NCBI RefSeq assembly: GCF_047511655.1
Contig: NC_133397.1
Coordinates: forward strand, 11,309,501-11,373,500
Origin: Castor canadensis
Lineage: Eukaryota > Chordata > Mammalia > Rodentia > Castoridae
Length of the DNA stretch: 64,000 nucleotides
Reading direction: 5' to 3'
The notes under the pieces are model-generated. The model saw nothing but the letters and a program-made list of their open reading frames with translations. It was not told the DNA's origin and did no database searches. The translations under genes were made by a program, and so were the position numbers. This document shows positions 22,711 through 35,868 of the stretch, piece by piece (position 1 is the first letter of the stretch; each line of letters opens with the position of its first letter).

Positions 22711-25700
22711 CTTTAACTCTAAAGGACTGTCTGCTCTCCTGCCTGTTACCTGCAAGCTGTGGCTTGCGAAGACTGCTAAGACAGTGCACCTGCAAAAGCA
22801 GAGCTGAGTGTTTCTCTGCCCACTCATCTAAAATGCCTCAATTTGTTCTGATTGTGCACTTGCTTCTACTGCTAATGGAGGATCAGGTGAAATGAACTTA
22901 TCAAAATTTTATTTTAAAGAACTGTTACAGTGAATTTAGTTAGGGGGAAGAATCTTGTCTTTTGACTAGTACAGTAAAAGAAGTCATTCTGAGAACACTG
23001 CCAGCTCCCTAAACAGCTAAGCCAGAACAGTCACTTCCCTCAATATGTGTTTAGAAATTGCAAAAAAAAAATTTCTATTCAATAAAAAGCACAGTCTGAA
23101 TTATTAATGGCCTGTTGCTCTTGTGTGGGTTTTCTCAGTACCAAGTCATGTACAAATTTGGTGACATTAAGAATCCCATATCATTGTAGAAAGGGGGTAG
23201 AAATTGAGATTCTTAGTTCATGATAATTGAATTTTAAACACTCTGATTTTTCCTTTCTTATTTTGCAGCTTCACAGTAATATACTGAAGCCAACTGCAGT
23301 GTCTCAGTGTAACAACCCATAAGCTTGATACTAAACCTATCCATTTCGTGCCCAAGCATAAAACAAGCCCATCTCCATGCTAGGCCAGAAAAATACCTTA
23401 GAAAAAAACTAACTAGTTATGGTTCATGATTTGTGTTCTCATAACCTCTGGCCATGCACTTAAGTTAGAAAAGTCCCCCAATTACACTTCTTGGAATCCG
23501 TTCATTAAAGGCTAATTTTTACTTGACTCTATTTGTTCACTGCTTATGTTACCTAGAAATGATTGGTAATGCCTGGAGGAGAATCAGCCCTGTGATAAAT
23601 TATTCCTCCTCTTAACAAGAGAGTGAAATTGTTTGCTCACATGTCCACATTGATAATTTGGTTTCAAAACACAAATATTATTTCACAAAAATCTGTCTGT
23701 TTTACATCTGTGCAATTAGTAAGGGCTTAAATATTTGATAATTTCTTACTTCAGTGAATTGTAAGCATAATGTCATCAGTAATTTATTGTCATCTATTTT
23801 GACATTAATGAAAATTTCAGTAAGATTAACCACACAGAACCATTGTATGACACTAACTCAGCAAGTGTATGGTCTTTTCTCAGAGGATTCTTGGCACAGA
23901 TAGTTTACCAGATACAGGTTGAATGTGCTAGCAAAAATATTTTAGGTTTTTAAATAAAACCTTTTTGGAAAGAAAGGAAACGAGTCTTTCTTATCTTTCT
24001 TATATGGTGTTTTGACTCATCTGTCATCAACAAAGCCAGAGGAAAGGGTTTTTAGTGTTTTCACCAATGATAAGTGTTTGAGATAGATACTTTTATCCTG
24101 ATTAGAACATTATACAATATAGGCATATATTGAAACAGCACATGGTATTCTACACCTGTGTACAATAGTTAAAAATTTTATGTAACAACCTAGAACATCT
24201 TCAAAGAAAGAAACTACTTTAGAAAGGAGGAGTGGTCTTATCAATCCCCGCTTCTTCTATCTCCATCTTTATTTCTCATTCTTCTTCATTAAGTCATAAA
24301 AAGGGAAGAAATAACTAAAATAATCAAATACCATTTCTTTCACAAAGAAATCAGGGCTCCTTCTTTGGGTAGGATAAACATAGGCCAAGTCTAAACTATT
24401 TTGTCATTACAGAAGGCAGGGGAGCAATATAAGAGTAGAAATGTCATGTCAGAATGACTTAGAGTCAGTTTTCAAGGAGCTTATATTGACCCAAAGATTA
24501 AGAATAAAAGGAAACAACCCACATATGTGACATTTAAAATAGATGAATCTATAATATTATTTTAAAATGTTTGGTTGTTTAGATAATGCTAAAGAATAAA
24601 TCCATTATTTATGAAGGACATAAGGAATAGGAAGAAAACATATACAAGACTTTCACTGTATGAACTGTAAAACAGAGTAAACATATAACTTACTATAGGA
24701 AGTTCCCTTTTTAGAGAAATATTACAGTTAATAAGCAAAAAAGGAAATGATAACTTACCACTATTTTGCAACCTATATGGGCTAATGGACTTAGGCAATA
24801 ATCATCGATAGCTGCTAGCCTCACAAAATATTCTAAGGAAACTCGAGAGCTTTCTTCACATCTTAAATTTATGTTTCAGGAATATGGAGTTAATAATGTT
24901 GGAAATTGAAATTCATTGTTGTGAATCCAGAACACTTCCTATGGGCTTGTTATTGTTGTTGTTTAAATAGCTCAACATAATTGATATGTTGTCTGTTGCT
25001 TTCTCCAATATTATTTCTGCTTGAAAAAAAGAACTCACAGAATTTTTTGTGTCATAATGAATATTTCAGGAAATCCCAAAAGAATGCAATCTAAATTGTA
25101 ATTTCCAGTTCGTACAATGCCTATCTTGTCTGTTACTAAGCTTTCATCTCTACTGAGACTGCTGTGTTCATACTCATTATAACTTCATCTCTGAACTATA
25201 TCAAAAGCTGCTTACCTGTCCTCTTGCCTATAATATATTTATTCTGCCATGAGAGTTAGCTTCCTGTATCCCCAGGGCAATCATATCTTGTCATACTGCA
25301 GATATTTCCCAAGTCTGTGCTATCTACAGAATTCACCTCTACCAACTGTCTATGTACTCACAGCTTTCCCTTTCCATCTCCGCTGCATCCCTCATTGCAT
25401 TTTATGAACTCAGTAAAGTTTGCCTTGGTTTTCAGATCTCGTATGATTGCATGTGATCTCCTTTTGCCCTATACGATACTCTATGTAGTTGTATGTTGTA
25501 ATAGATTTCACTATTTTTGAAAAATTTGAAAATTATAATTTATATTTGGTGTATATGTGTACTTGAGCTACTAGGTATAAATGTAAAATGTTGGGTGCTT
25601 AAAATAGGGAAGCTTTTAGTAGTAATGGTGAAATATCTGTAGCTCTAATACGTATTTCTTTAATACAAATTGATTCATATTTAATTAGTATATAGGAGAT

Positions 25701-26245
25701 TGATGCCAAAACGCTGCACAAGTCAATTTGGTTCATTTACCTTTACATGAAAGTACATTAATATTTTTCTGCCATTCAAGTACGAAAAATTGAATACAAA
25801 GTTCAGTAAGACATCTGAATACAGTGATAGAGAAATCAATTACTTACATGGTGCTTATTCACACTTTTTATGTTAGTTCACTTTGGTTACATGCCCTGCA
25901 TTGCCTTCAAAGTGATTTTTTTCATGGTTCTCCTTAATCTGTGTACCTTATGTCCTTGTTTATAATTTGGTAGCTTCTAAATTGCTTGCATTCATCTGAC
26001 ATGAAAGCATTAGCTTTGATTTTAGCAGTAAAGCCCAATATATTATTTTTTTCATTTTGTAGAAATTCCACTTTTTAAAAATTGTGCTAGAGTTGAAATT
26101 GTATTTCTTGAGAGGATATTTTTCATAAAGATATATTTGCTTTGAGTGATTCATCAAAAAAGCCATTTTTCCCATCAGTCTCATAATTTTTTTTCAAACC
26201 ACAAGATTATCAGGAATTTGTTTATTATTTTACAGCACTCCTCAG
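22711..26245. other. Single-copy-like stretch, no gene recognised
   Basis: The longest repeat-poor stretch in the window. A pyrimidine tract followed by TTTTGCAG ends at 23268 and looks like a splice acceptor, but no matched donor or long open frame was found. The part at 25130-25330 may be old L2. No RNA gene signature seen. Confidence 0.45.
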
Positions 26246-26261
26246 TTCAGTAATGTTTTAG

Positions 26262-26604
26262 CTTTTTTTTTTTTTTGGCAGTACTGAGGGATTGAAGTTA
26301 TGGCCTTGTGTTTGTGTGGCAGGTACACACCTCTTAAGCCACTATGCCAACTCTTTTTGTGTTCATTATTTTTCACATAGAGTCTTGGGTTAGGCCCAGG
26401 AAAACCTACCTGGACTGCTTTCTCATATTTACTCATCCCCACCCAGCTAGGGAATACGGGCATGCACCACTGAAACCAGCCATTGATTGAGATGGGTTTC
26501 ACAAACTTTTTTGGGGAGGCTGGCCTCAAACCACCACAATCCTCCCAATATCTGCCTCCCAGTTAGCTGGGATTATATCTTGACCCATGGTACTAGGCTT
26601 TCAA
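26262..26604 (-). mobile_element. B1-ID composite SINE with target-site duplication
   Basis: From the plus strand: a T run, the reversed ID half (CAGTACTGAGGGATTGAAG ... AAGCCACTATGCC), a linker, then the reversed 7SL/B1 half (GAGGCTGGCCTCAAACCACC ... GTTAGCTGGGATTA). Flanking 16-mers at 26246-26261 and 26605-26620 (TTCAGTAATGTTTTAG and TTCAGTGATGTTAAAG) differ at three positions and fit a decayed TSD. It is longer than the copy at 11.7 kb because the linker and B1 half are fuller. Confidence 0.88.
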
Positions 26605-26620
26605 TTCAGTGATGTTAAAG

Positions 26621-28848
26621 AAAATTTAGCATTCAGGGGTGGGTGTCCTCAGGTTCCTTCCTCCCTCTTCATGGCGTTGGTACCTGTAGACTTTCCTGCA
26701 GTGACTATGCTACTTTTCGATTTCTGACAAATAGGCACTGTTTTGTTGTTAGTCTGGTATGTGTCTGCTTCATTTAACATTCCTTAAGATTGTATTTCTA
26801 AACCTTCCATTTGGTTCATCCCTTAATTGTGACTAAAGTTATAAAAATTATTGCCTTAACATATTTTATTAAAATGTCAATCCATTATATAACTTTAGTT
26901 TTGAACATGTTTTGATTATTTTCAAATATATCTAATGATACAAGGTGATTGCCTTAATGATATCTCACAATTCATATAAATTTTATGAATATTAAAGTTG
27001 TAGATATTTCATACATACTGGATACTATTTCATTTATGTGTTTGATAGTGTCAGTCTCAGCCTGTTTATCCTTATGCATCTGAAGGTTCAAAAGAGCAAG
27101 AATTCTGCACTTGGCTCTTCCCAGTATGTGGCTAGTGAGAACTCAACAGTTAGGATACCCTGGGTGAGGTCCAGAAATGGTCTTAGCCGTCTGTCAGGAT
27201 CAGTATGAATGAAACTAACAGAGCATCATCCCTCCTTCTCTTTCACTCTAGCCATTATGGCCTGGTTAGGCCTTCACCATAATTTCAGTTTTTCTTCCAA
27301 ATTCTCCTGGAACTGTACGCCATTCTAGGCCCAAGTTCAGTAAACTGGGCATTTGATTCAGATGGCTTTCATGCATCCCCTTTTCTCTGAATCCAAGGTG
27401 GAATTTGTTTCTATGACTGCATCTTGTCACATATTGCTGGGTTGAGCTATGACATAGTCAACTATATAAATGAGAACTGCTTCCTAGAATCCCTGGAAAG
27501 TGTCACCCTTTTCCCCTCCACAACTCTCAACACAGCACAATACAAGCATCTGATCTCATTGTACTTGGCATGCCTCTTTGATTGGTTAATCTTCCTTCTT
27601 GGCAAGTATTCTTCTTCTTTTGGGTCTCTGGCTTTTTAATGCTCATAATGATCTCCTACCATGCTTTGAGGCTGTATTGTTAGGAGGCCTTGACAAGCTA
27701 AGCCCATATTTTTGATGATTTAGGGCAATATATGCCTCACCCACATCAGTTCAATGTGAGTGTTCCTAGTTAGTGGCTGTGTGCACAGTGTTCTCCTCCC
27801 CAAGATACATTGAAGTGCCCTATCTTCTTCAGAAACTGGCTTCTAAGATCACTCTCTTCATCTATCCTTGAATACAGAAGAGATTTTTATATGCAAAGCC
27901 TGGAAGTTGTGTATACCTATATCTAGATGATATACCTCCTAATTGATAGAGAATCTGGGAAATCTGGACTCCCATGGGGCCAGAAAACAACACAAACATG
28001 CAAACAATCAAAATAACAACAACGAAAGAAACAGGGATTGGTGAGTAAGCCCCTTCTTCCCGACACATAAGAAAGTATAAAAAGCACTGCAAATCTATCC
28101 GTGCCACACAAATGCCGTTTACACATAACACATACTTTAAAGTACAGTTAAATAAAAACAGAAGCTTAAAGTAAAATTTTAAAAGTTGTTTTTAGAGTAA
28201 GTACAGAAAAATGTACACACCAGAAATAATCATCCTGTGCCATAATCTGTGTTTTTAATACTTAAAATATTTACAGTGATAGAACTATAAGAAATGTATA
28301 ACAAATTGCAGTAAGTTCAAAATGTGTTGTCATATTAATTTTGTTTATACAGAAGACAATGAAAAGAAAACCAGAAATGATTTAAAGTTGAGGCATAGTT
28401 CAAAGGGCTTATGTTATAATACAGAGACCAACAGGTAAATAATAGGGTCTATTGTGAATCCTGAAGGAAATAACTTTGAAAAAATGGATTTAAATGGATG
28501 ACGAAAGATCTTTGACTTCTTCTGGTATCTATGTAGTAGCCTAGCTTTATTGCCTCACTCCTGGTCTATAGTAGGTGCTTGTCTCTGGGATTATCAATAT
28601 GACACATTCAATGGTCACATTCCAGTAATAAACATCTCCCCTGATTTATACACATACACCCCTCTCATTATTTCCCATTCAAATTCAAAAGCAATTTACC
28701 TGTTCTCTCCAGAGTTAAACTCTCCTGTCTTGGAGATAAGCAATGATATTAAATTACTAAAAATAACAAATGGATAAGCAAATAAATTGAAATAGTCTCC
28801 AGGGGAAGTTCACAGTATGTTATTTTCTACTGAAAATGTTCTTGGCTA
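26621..28848. other. Single-copy-like stretch, no gene recognised
   Basis: No family recognised. The 27060-27350 portion is relatively GC-rich and may be an old repeat. Open frames of 60-90 codons lack domains. Confidence 0.4.
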
Positions 28849-29313
28849 TTTTTATTTATTTATTTTATTTTTTTTTTTTTTTGTTCATTTATTCACATGT
28901 GCATACATTGTTTGGGTCATTTATCTACCCTGCTCCCTCCCCCACCCTTCCCTCCCTCCCCCCCCCTCAGTTCCATACAGGTCTTGTTCTGCCCTTATCA
29001 CTAATTTTGTTGAAGAAAAGACACAAGCGTAATAAGGAAGACAAAGCATTTTTGCTAGTTGAGTTAAGTATGGCTATACAGAGAGATTCCTACTATTGCT
29101 TTCATGTACTATTGCTTTTCATGTGTTATGACCCATGTTGATTCAACTCTAACTGATCTTGACATTGATGCCTGATCCCCTGCTCATGATAACCTCTGTC
29201 ATTCTAAGGTTTCTGTATTAGTTCCTCTGGAGTGTGGACATCAAATGCTTTCATATTTTGGGTTTTCTACCTATTCCTATATATCCCTTATGTGCTCTCC
29301 CCTTGTCATGTGT
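28849..29313 (-). mobile_element. L1 3' UTR fragment, strongly 5'-truncated
   Basis: A poly-T tract with TTTA units, then the reversed L1 terminal block (TTCACATGTGCATACATTG), a C-rich tract (reverse of the G-rich 3' UTR) and later 3' UTR sequence shared with the copy at 61.8-62.2 kb (GGTCTTGTTCTGCCCTTATC, TATGTGCTCTCCCCTTG). It carries no ORF2. A composite SINE is inserted or abutted at its inner end. Confidence 0.88.
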
Positions 29314-29560
29314 GTTTTATTTTGTTTTGTTTCTTTGTATTGTGCTGGGTATTAAACCCAAATATACTAGGTAAGTGTTCTCCACTTGTGCTATACCACC
29401 AGTCCCTTTTTGTTTTGCTTTTGTTGCTGTTGGTGGTGGTGGTGGTGTTGAGACAGGGTCTCACTAACTTTGCCAGACCAGGCATTGAACTCATGATCCT
29501 CCTGCCTCTACCTCCTGAGTAGCTGGGATTGTCACTGAGCACCGCCATGCCCAGCAATCC
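29314..29560 (-). mobile_element. B1-ID composite SINE
   Basis: A T-rich tail, the reversed ID half (TGTGCTGGGTATTAAACCC ... ACTTGTGCTATACCACC), a linker with a (TGG)n run, then the reversed B1 half (GAGACAGGGTCTCACTAAC, CATTGAACTCATGATCCTCC, GAGTAGCTGGGATTG). It abuts the L1 fragment to its left with no unique spacer, so it may have inserted at the L1 edge. Confidence 0.85.
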
Positions 29561-29789
29561 TACTTCTTTTGAGGAAAATGTCTGGGAAGTTCTTTCCACA
29601 CTCTTCATTCATATCAGGGATTACCCCATATCATCTTTCCAGGATTAATTGGGAGTCAACTAAAAGTTAATGCAAAAGTCAACAAACTCTTGCAGTATGC
29701 TGTTGTGATATATTTTTATGAATTGCAAATGTACTAGTTCTATTATGGCACAAAATCTTCACAAACTGGCCTTCATTTTTCTCCAACTA

Positions 29790-30205
29790 CAAGTTCATTT
29801 ACTTCTGAGTCCCTGCATGTGCACTTGTACTTGACTTTTTTTTGTCGTCATTCTGGATTCCTGGCTATTCTTTGCTTTACTTGCTTGCTGATAGTTTTCC
29901 CTCTACTTAGAGAATCCACCCTTCTTTAGTAATCTTGAAAACTTATTTTTCTCAGTTAAACCTCCTCTTCTCCTCAGAAAGTGGGCTCAACATACCACAG
30001 TAAATTTACTGCACTGTAATGTTGAATCTCAAACATACTTCTATTGTAGCATTCAGTGCAAGTTATTGTATTTTCTGTCTATGTTAACATGAATTAGATC
30101 ATGAACTCTGAAGGCAGGAACTGTATATTTTACTACATTTTAAATGCCTGACATAATAGGAACTTTAAATCCCAAAGCATGAATCAAAGAATGAATCAAA
30201 AGTTT
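29790..30205 (+). mobile_element. L2 LINE 3'-end fragment
   Basis: In sense order: ACTTGTACTTGAC with a CCTGGCTATTC segment, AAACCTCCTCTTCTCC, ATGAACTCTGAAGGCAGG, AACTGTATATTTTACTAC, AATGCCTGACATAATAGG, and a terminal GAATCAAAGAATGAATCAAA matching the TGAA-type L2 tail. Confidence 0.65.
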
Positions 30206-31759
30206 ATGTCCCAGTTGAGGGAAACCAGTTATTCACATAAAACATGAATCTTTAATTTATTGATTCATATATTTAATACCTTTTTCTCTGTGCCCTATGT
30301 ATTTGGCAAGGAGAATTTGAAGGTAAGTAGCACCTGGGGTTGATTTGGAGGAATTTGTATGTTTATGGTACACCAGACACTTGAAGTCCTCACTTCAGTG
30401 AATTTAAGACATCATTGTTTATAATTATATGATGTGCTACTAAATAATATAATGAATGTCAGTGTAACTCTGACACATTGATCTTATGTGGAATTATTTC
30501 TCTATTCCTAATGAGAGAGCTCATTGAAACACAGTAAAATATAAATTGGTTTAATTATTCTTAGAAGTTCGGGACATTTGAAGTTTGTTTTTTTAAATAA
30601 CTCCAACTCGGACTTTGCCTATTCCATGTTTTATTCATGTGATGAGATTCTCTGAGCTCAATCGAAGTATAGGTGTTGTTGGATATCTTAAAGTAATTCA
30701 TAATGAACTAAATGCTGGCTGAGCAAATTTGTATTGTTGACTCTTAACCAAAATTTCTTAATTTGTTACCTCAGCCATCCCTTCTTTATTGTCAGTTTGG
30801 TACTGATGACTGAAAATATTTGTACTTTGCTTATGGAGATTTGTTTCCAGTTCTGATGCTGTGACTGATATTGGTGCACACCAGGACCACGACACTTACG
30901 TCACTGCTAATCTTATTGGCAGTAATTTATAAGATAGCATTGCTAGAAAGACACATCCCAAATTCAGAGAGGTTAAAATGTGTTGACAAAAAGTACACAT
31001 CGATTTTACTCTATGAATCCAGGAAATGTCTGCTTTTGTGCAGAAGTAATAATATTTAGCACTTGTTTATAAAATATGTTTACTATTTAATGGTACTAGG
31101 GAATATAGCTGTTCAAATTGGAAACATAATCTAGGTTTAAATGTAGGAAGTTATAAAAATAGACTTTTAAAAATGTTTATAGGAGAAAGTACCTATTACA
31201 GGTTTTAATTAGAATTAAGTATTAATGGAATTAAATAATTAAATGAAAAACTATCCTCAATTTTCAATAACCATTTCTGTTTGTTCTGTAAGAGAAATTA
31301 ATAAGAACAGCAATCGTTTCTTGCATGTTTAATATATATCAGTCCTTGTTCTAAGAACATGTTTGTGTTTTTAATTTATTCTACCCACCCAAAAACACTG
31401 TGTGACAGCTCTTTTTATTTTTCTTATACTAAGCATGGGGGGGTGCAGTGAAGCTACATTGTACAATACCAGAATAGTTTCTTCATTAATACCCAAGCTA
31501 CTTCTGAGGAAACTTGAGGTAGACTTAAGTAGGCCAATGGGTTGGGCAAACAGGTTTGAGAAGGACAGCATATTCATCAGCTAAACATGGGCCTTAAATT
31601 TCAATGAAACTGTATTAAAATTGTGACTCACCACTAATCTATTATATAATTTGGAGCAATGTCTTTGATCTAGGAAAATCCTATTCCTTTCATATCAAGT
31701 ATAAAGTATAGGCCATCAGAAAAATTACATGAATAGAAGTCTTCTAATGAGATCCTCCC
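30206..31759. other. Single-copy-like stretch, no gene recognised
   Basis: AT-rich, no recognised repeat, open frames under 70 codons. Confidence 0.4.
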
Positions 31760-32814
31760 ACAGTAGAACTACTTATGACGATTTCTTATAGGCAATGGTC
31801 CTTTGTAGGAGGTGGGGGTATAGCAGAGAATGTAAAGCTCACCAATGTAGGAAAAATATCTGAAAATAGATGCATTGAAGATGGTGAGAAAATCAACTTC
31901 ACTCTACACATATCACCCCTTCACCAAGAATGCACAGCTCAGCACCAAGAAAGACTCCATCAGCCTATGATTTCTCCCATGACGATGGGAGTACAGTGAA
32001 TGACCTCCAAGCTCCCCAAGCCATGTGGGACAAGTTCTGCTTATTTCTGCTCTGCCTGGAAAACTTAGATAATCAGATTAGAAAGAGAAAGAGATGCCTA
32101 GACTCAACTAATTACTCCATGGGCTTAATAGAGAAATTCACCCATGGTAGCTTAGGATGCACCATTTGTGTACTCCTCCAATGCCCACAGGCACCTCAAA
32201 TTCTCTATATTCTTCACCCCTCATTTTACAGGCCCCTTACTCAAATGTACACATCAACACATTGATAGGTAGTGTCTGAAGCAAACAGTAGTTTCACTTT
32301 TCTAAGACTGGTAGAAGGCACATAAATTTGAATATCTCCTGCACCACCACAGAGAAAACAGCTTTTGGAATTTGGTCTGACTTTATAATGTCAAGACAAG
32401 TCACCAAATCTTAAAAGTCCCTCATAAAATGGATGAAAAAATAAAATGGGATGTATCTATAGAAAAGAGCTGAGAGAAGCTGACATTACAAATCAGGGTT
32501 GATTGGTGAAAGCATTTATCTCTCAAAGCCAGCCAGAAAAGGCTACTAGAGGTGACTGTTCCTCCATTACAGCACTTCAGACTCCAAGGAACATGGACAA
32601 TAGAAACCAAAACAACAATAACAAAAAATGACAATATCAAGCAAATGCAATAATATTCTAGTAACTGGCCCCAAATTGATGAAGCTCTATCAATTGTCTG
32701 GTGAAGAATTCAAAATAAATGTTTTTAAGAACTTACCAAATTACAAAAAATAAATGAAATAATGAACACATGAAGAAATTAAGTATAGAAGTAGATGGAT
32801 TAGAGGTGTGTTAA

Positions 32815-32888
32815 AGTGATACTGTAGCTGCTTTGTGAATGTGAAGTCCTGTTACAAACTCCAGCCCTACCAAAAAATAAAAACCCAG
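32815..32888 (+). mobile_element. ID-type SINE fragment
   Basis: GTAGCTGCTTTGTGAATGTG followed by GTTACAAACTCCAGCCCTAC and an A-rich tail resembles a decayed ID element with its B-box (normally GTTCAAACCCC). It interrupts the L1M ORF1 region. Confidence 0.5.
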
Positions 32889-33879
32889 AATCAAAAATGA
32901 AATATATAGGTAGAAATCATAAAAATAGCAACAAACAGAAATCTGTAGCTGAAGAACAATAATGGAAGTGCAATGCAGATGAAGGAATTAATCAAATAGA
33001 GAAATTAATCAACTATATAAAAAAGAAATCATTTGAAAATACCCAAAAAGCAAAAAGAGAAAAACTAAACAATGAAAAGAAATGATGCACATCATCAAGA
33101 GAGGAATTTAAGAAAATATGAGAAATAAAGAAAGATAGTAAGATTACTTTAAAAAGTAATGACGTAAATCTGGAGTTATGAGGATCCAGATACATGATGT
33201 TGGAGAGTCTCTAAACAGTTTCAACCCAAAGAATATTTTATCAAGACACATTATAACCAAACTATCAAATAGAAGGGAAGGACAGAGGGAGAAAGAGAGT
33301 GAAGAAAAGGCTTGAAGGCAACAAGAGAAAGAACACTTGTAAAATACAAGGGACCAATGATCAGGCTATCAGCGAATTTTTTTTTTCAGTAGAAAATTTG
33401 GAGGACAGGAGAAAATGGGAAGAATATTTAAAGTGTTGAATGTTAAAACCAAACCAAAAAACAACAGCTGACCATGAATTTAACTGTCAAAGCTAAAGAT
33501 GCTTATTTTACTACACAAATAAAAGCTTAGAGAGTTATTTCTTCATCCAAACTACTCTGTAAGCAATGTTAAAGAGACATCTTTAAATTGGACAAAATGA
33601 TAGCAATTATTAATATGGAAACATATGAAAGTATAAAACTCACTGATAAAAGTTGTTTATAGTCAAATTCAGAATGGCCAATTAGTGTAATGGTGATGTG
33701 TCAATCTCTTATAACTAGTATGAAGACTAAAATGCAACTTCAAGTCATGTATCTACAGTAATTTGTTAAGGTACAAACAATATAGAAGCATAAATTATGC
33801 CATGAAAAATTAAATGTGTGAGTGGGGAAAGGTAAATGTGTACAGTTTAATCCAATCCAATAGCACATTAATTCTTGAA

Positions 33880-34560
33880 CATTAAGTAAGATTTATCTCA
33901 GTGATATAAAGATGACTCAACATATGCAAACAAATAAATAGGATACAACACATCAACAGAATAAAGAACAAAGTTATATGATCCTTTCAATAAATGTAGA
34001 GAAGACAGTTGATCCCTTCATATTAAGCACTCTGAATAAGTTATATACAGGAGTATACCTTAACATAAGGTCATGTATAACACGTTAACATCATATAGAA
34101 TTGAGAAATGCCAAAAGTTTTAAGATCAGAAACAAGACTGTGATGCACACTTTCACCACTTGTATTCAACATAATGTTCGCAGTCCTGGCAGGGTGATTA
34201 ACCCAGACAAAGAAATAAAAGGAATCCAAGTCAGAAATGAGGAAGTCAAATAGTCACTGTTTGCAGATGAAATGATTATATATGTGGAAAACCACAAACA
34301 TGCTAGCAAAAAACAAAGAAAGAAATTTAGAAATAAGTTTATTCAGCAAAGTTGCAGTACATAAAATCAGCATACAAAACCCAGCAGCATTAGTATTCAC
34401 CAATAGTGAATTGTGTGAAATAGAATTTTAAGAAGCAATCCCATTTACAATAGATTTTTAAAAATCTAGAAATAAAATTAGCCAAAGAATGAAATAATTC
34501 TATGATGAAAACTACAAAACATCAACGAGATGAATTTGAGAGGACACACAGAGAACAAAG
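33880..34560 (+). pseudogene. L1M ORF2 reverse-transcriptase remnant
   Basis: Fragment of the L1 RT domain in several frames. The catalytic block reads SLFADEMIIYVEN (about 34254-34292), so the second Asp of the usual FADD motif is Glu. Downstream, AGCATACAAAACCCAGCAGC and ATTCACCAATAGTGAA follow the usual L1 order. It is non-functional because of stops, missing N-terminal domains and the changed catalytic residue. Confidence 0.8.
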
Positions 34561-34756
34561 AAAGCACCAGGTAGCATTACAGATCCTCTGAGGTCCATCT
34601 CCACTGAAGAGTTTTTGGTTCATATTCATCAATTTCACAATTCCTTGAAATGGCATGGTGTTCAGCAATGGAAATTATTGGTAATAATCTCCTCAAGTGA
34701 ACATAATAGAGAGGAATGGGGAAGAATTGCAACAACTGATTATTTTAATTGTTGGA

Positions 34757-34935
34757 GTATGCTGTGCCTGGTGTGATATTCACATTCTCTTGTTCAATCT
34801 GACAGTTTAGAGGCAAACAGTATCATCTCCATTTTGAAAAGATAAAACTGAAGTTGAAGGTGCAAAAAAGCCTTGTTCAAGGTCACACAGATAGGAAGTC
34901 ATGAAAGTGGATTAAAATGAATGTCTTTTTGATTC
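34757..34935 (-). mobile_element. MIR SINE
   Basis: Reverse MIR: CATCTCCATTTTGAAAAGAT, then TTCAAGGTCACACAGATAGG, then TGGATTAAAATG and CTTTTTGATTC at the tRNA side. It is diverged but in full order. Confidence 0.75.
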
Positions 34936-35189
34936 AAAGTTTGTCATTTCCCCATTTTATCTTATTTCTTTAAACTCTTTCTTGGCTAACATTTGTTTTA
35001 GGTTTCCATTCTTTGAGGAGATGTACCACAACTCTCATATATAATCATTAACTATTCTATTTAAATGTGTCATGTGAAGAATGTTTCTAATTTTCCTAAC
35101 ACTTATGAACGACAGATATTATTTCCTGATTTGTTTTCAGGCCTATTGAATTACAGTTAGCAATAAAATATTTGAGGGGGAAGAGTGTG

Positions 35190-35352
35190 ATTTTTGATAT
35201 ATGTATACATTGTTTTAGGAACAGCACAGTCAAGCAATTAACACAAGTATTACTTTGCATAATTTTGTTATATTATTTTAAATACTTAGGATTTACTCTT
35301 TTAGGAAATTTTTAGTTACTCTGATCACAGTGCTACACATCAAGTTCCCAGA
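35190..35352 (-). mobile_element. Ancient L1M copy 1, 3' UTR part (split by younger insertions)
   Basis: Begins with the reversed L1M 3' terminus (TTTTTGATATATGTATACATTG). The sequence immediately before the L1 at 35366 joins directly to the sequence after 40121, so this is the first exposed part of an L1M that continues to about 45345 with four later insertions inside it. Confidence 0.7.
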
Positions 35353-35365
35353 ACTCATCCATCTT
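35353..35365. repeat. Target-site duplication, left copy
   Basis: ACTCATCCATCTT, repeated exactly at 40109. The last bases overlap the start of the poly-T tail, so its right end is ambiguous by a base or two. Confidence 0.88.
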
Positions 35366-35868
35366 TTTTTTTATTGTTTTATTATTCATATGTGCATACA
35401 AGGCTTGGGTCATTACTCCCCCCTGCCCCCACCCTCTCCCTTACTACCCACTTCACCCCCTCCCTCTCCCCTCCACCCCCTCAATACCCAGCAGAAACTA
35501 TTTTGCTCTTATCTCTAATTTTGTTGTAGAGAGAGTATAAGCAATAATAGGAAGGAACAAGGGTTTTTGTTGGTTGAGATAAGGATAGCTATACAGGGAG
35601 TTGACTCACATTAATTTCCTGTGCGTGTGTGTTACCTTCTAGGTTAATTCTTTTTGATCTCACCTTTTCTCTAGTTCCTGGTCCCCTTTTCCTATTGGGC
35701 TCAATTGCTTTTAAGGTATCTGCTTTAGTTTCTTTGCGTTAAGGGCAACAAATGCTAGCTAATTTTTTAGGTGTCTTACCTATCCTCACCCCTCCCTTGT
35801 GTGCTCTCACTTTTATCATGTGCTCAAAGTCCAATCCCCTTGTTGTGTTTGCCCTTGATCTAATGTCC

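Larger units (their letters stand above)
31760..34560 (+). mobile_element. Ancient L1M element retaining 5' sequence but lacking the endonuclease region
   Basis: Old L1M copy. The first part (to about 32430) resembles L1M 5' UTR (AGTGTCTGAAGCAAACAGTAG, GTCAAGACAAGTCACCAAATC). A broken ORF1 follows from ATGGATGAAAAAATAAAATGG (about 32429), with A-rich coiled-coil sequence to about 33600, then the inter-ORF region. Near 33880 the order jumps to ORF2 RT sequence (TTTATCTCAGTGATATAAAG, then ACTGTTTGCAGATGAAATGA). The endonuclease and early RT are therefore missing. Many stops are present. An ID fragment sits inside near 32815. Confidence 0.75.

Noticed and set aside
29232..29522. Overlapping 96- and 100-codon frames on both strands
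   Set aside because: They run through an L1 3' UTR fragment and a SINE. The hydrophobic runs come from T-rich repeat sequence.
31930..32265. A 111-codon open frame on the plus strand
   Set aside because: It lies in sequence resembling an L1M 5' UTR and shows no recognised protein motif.
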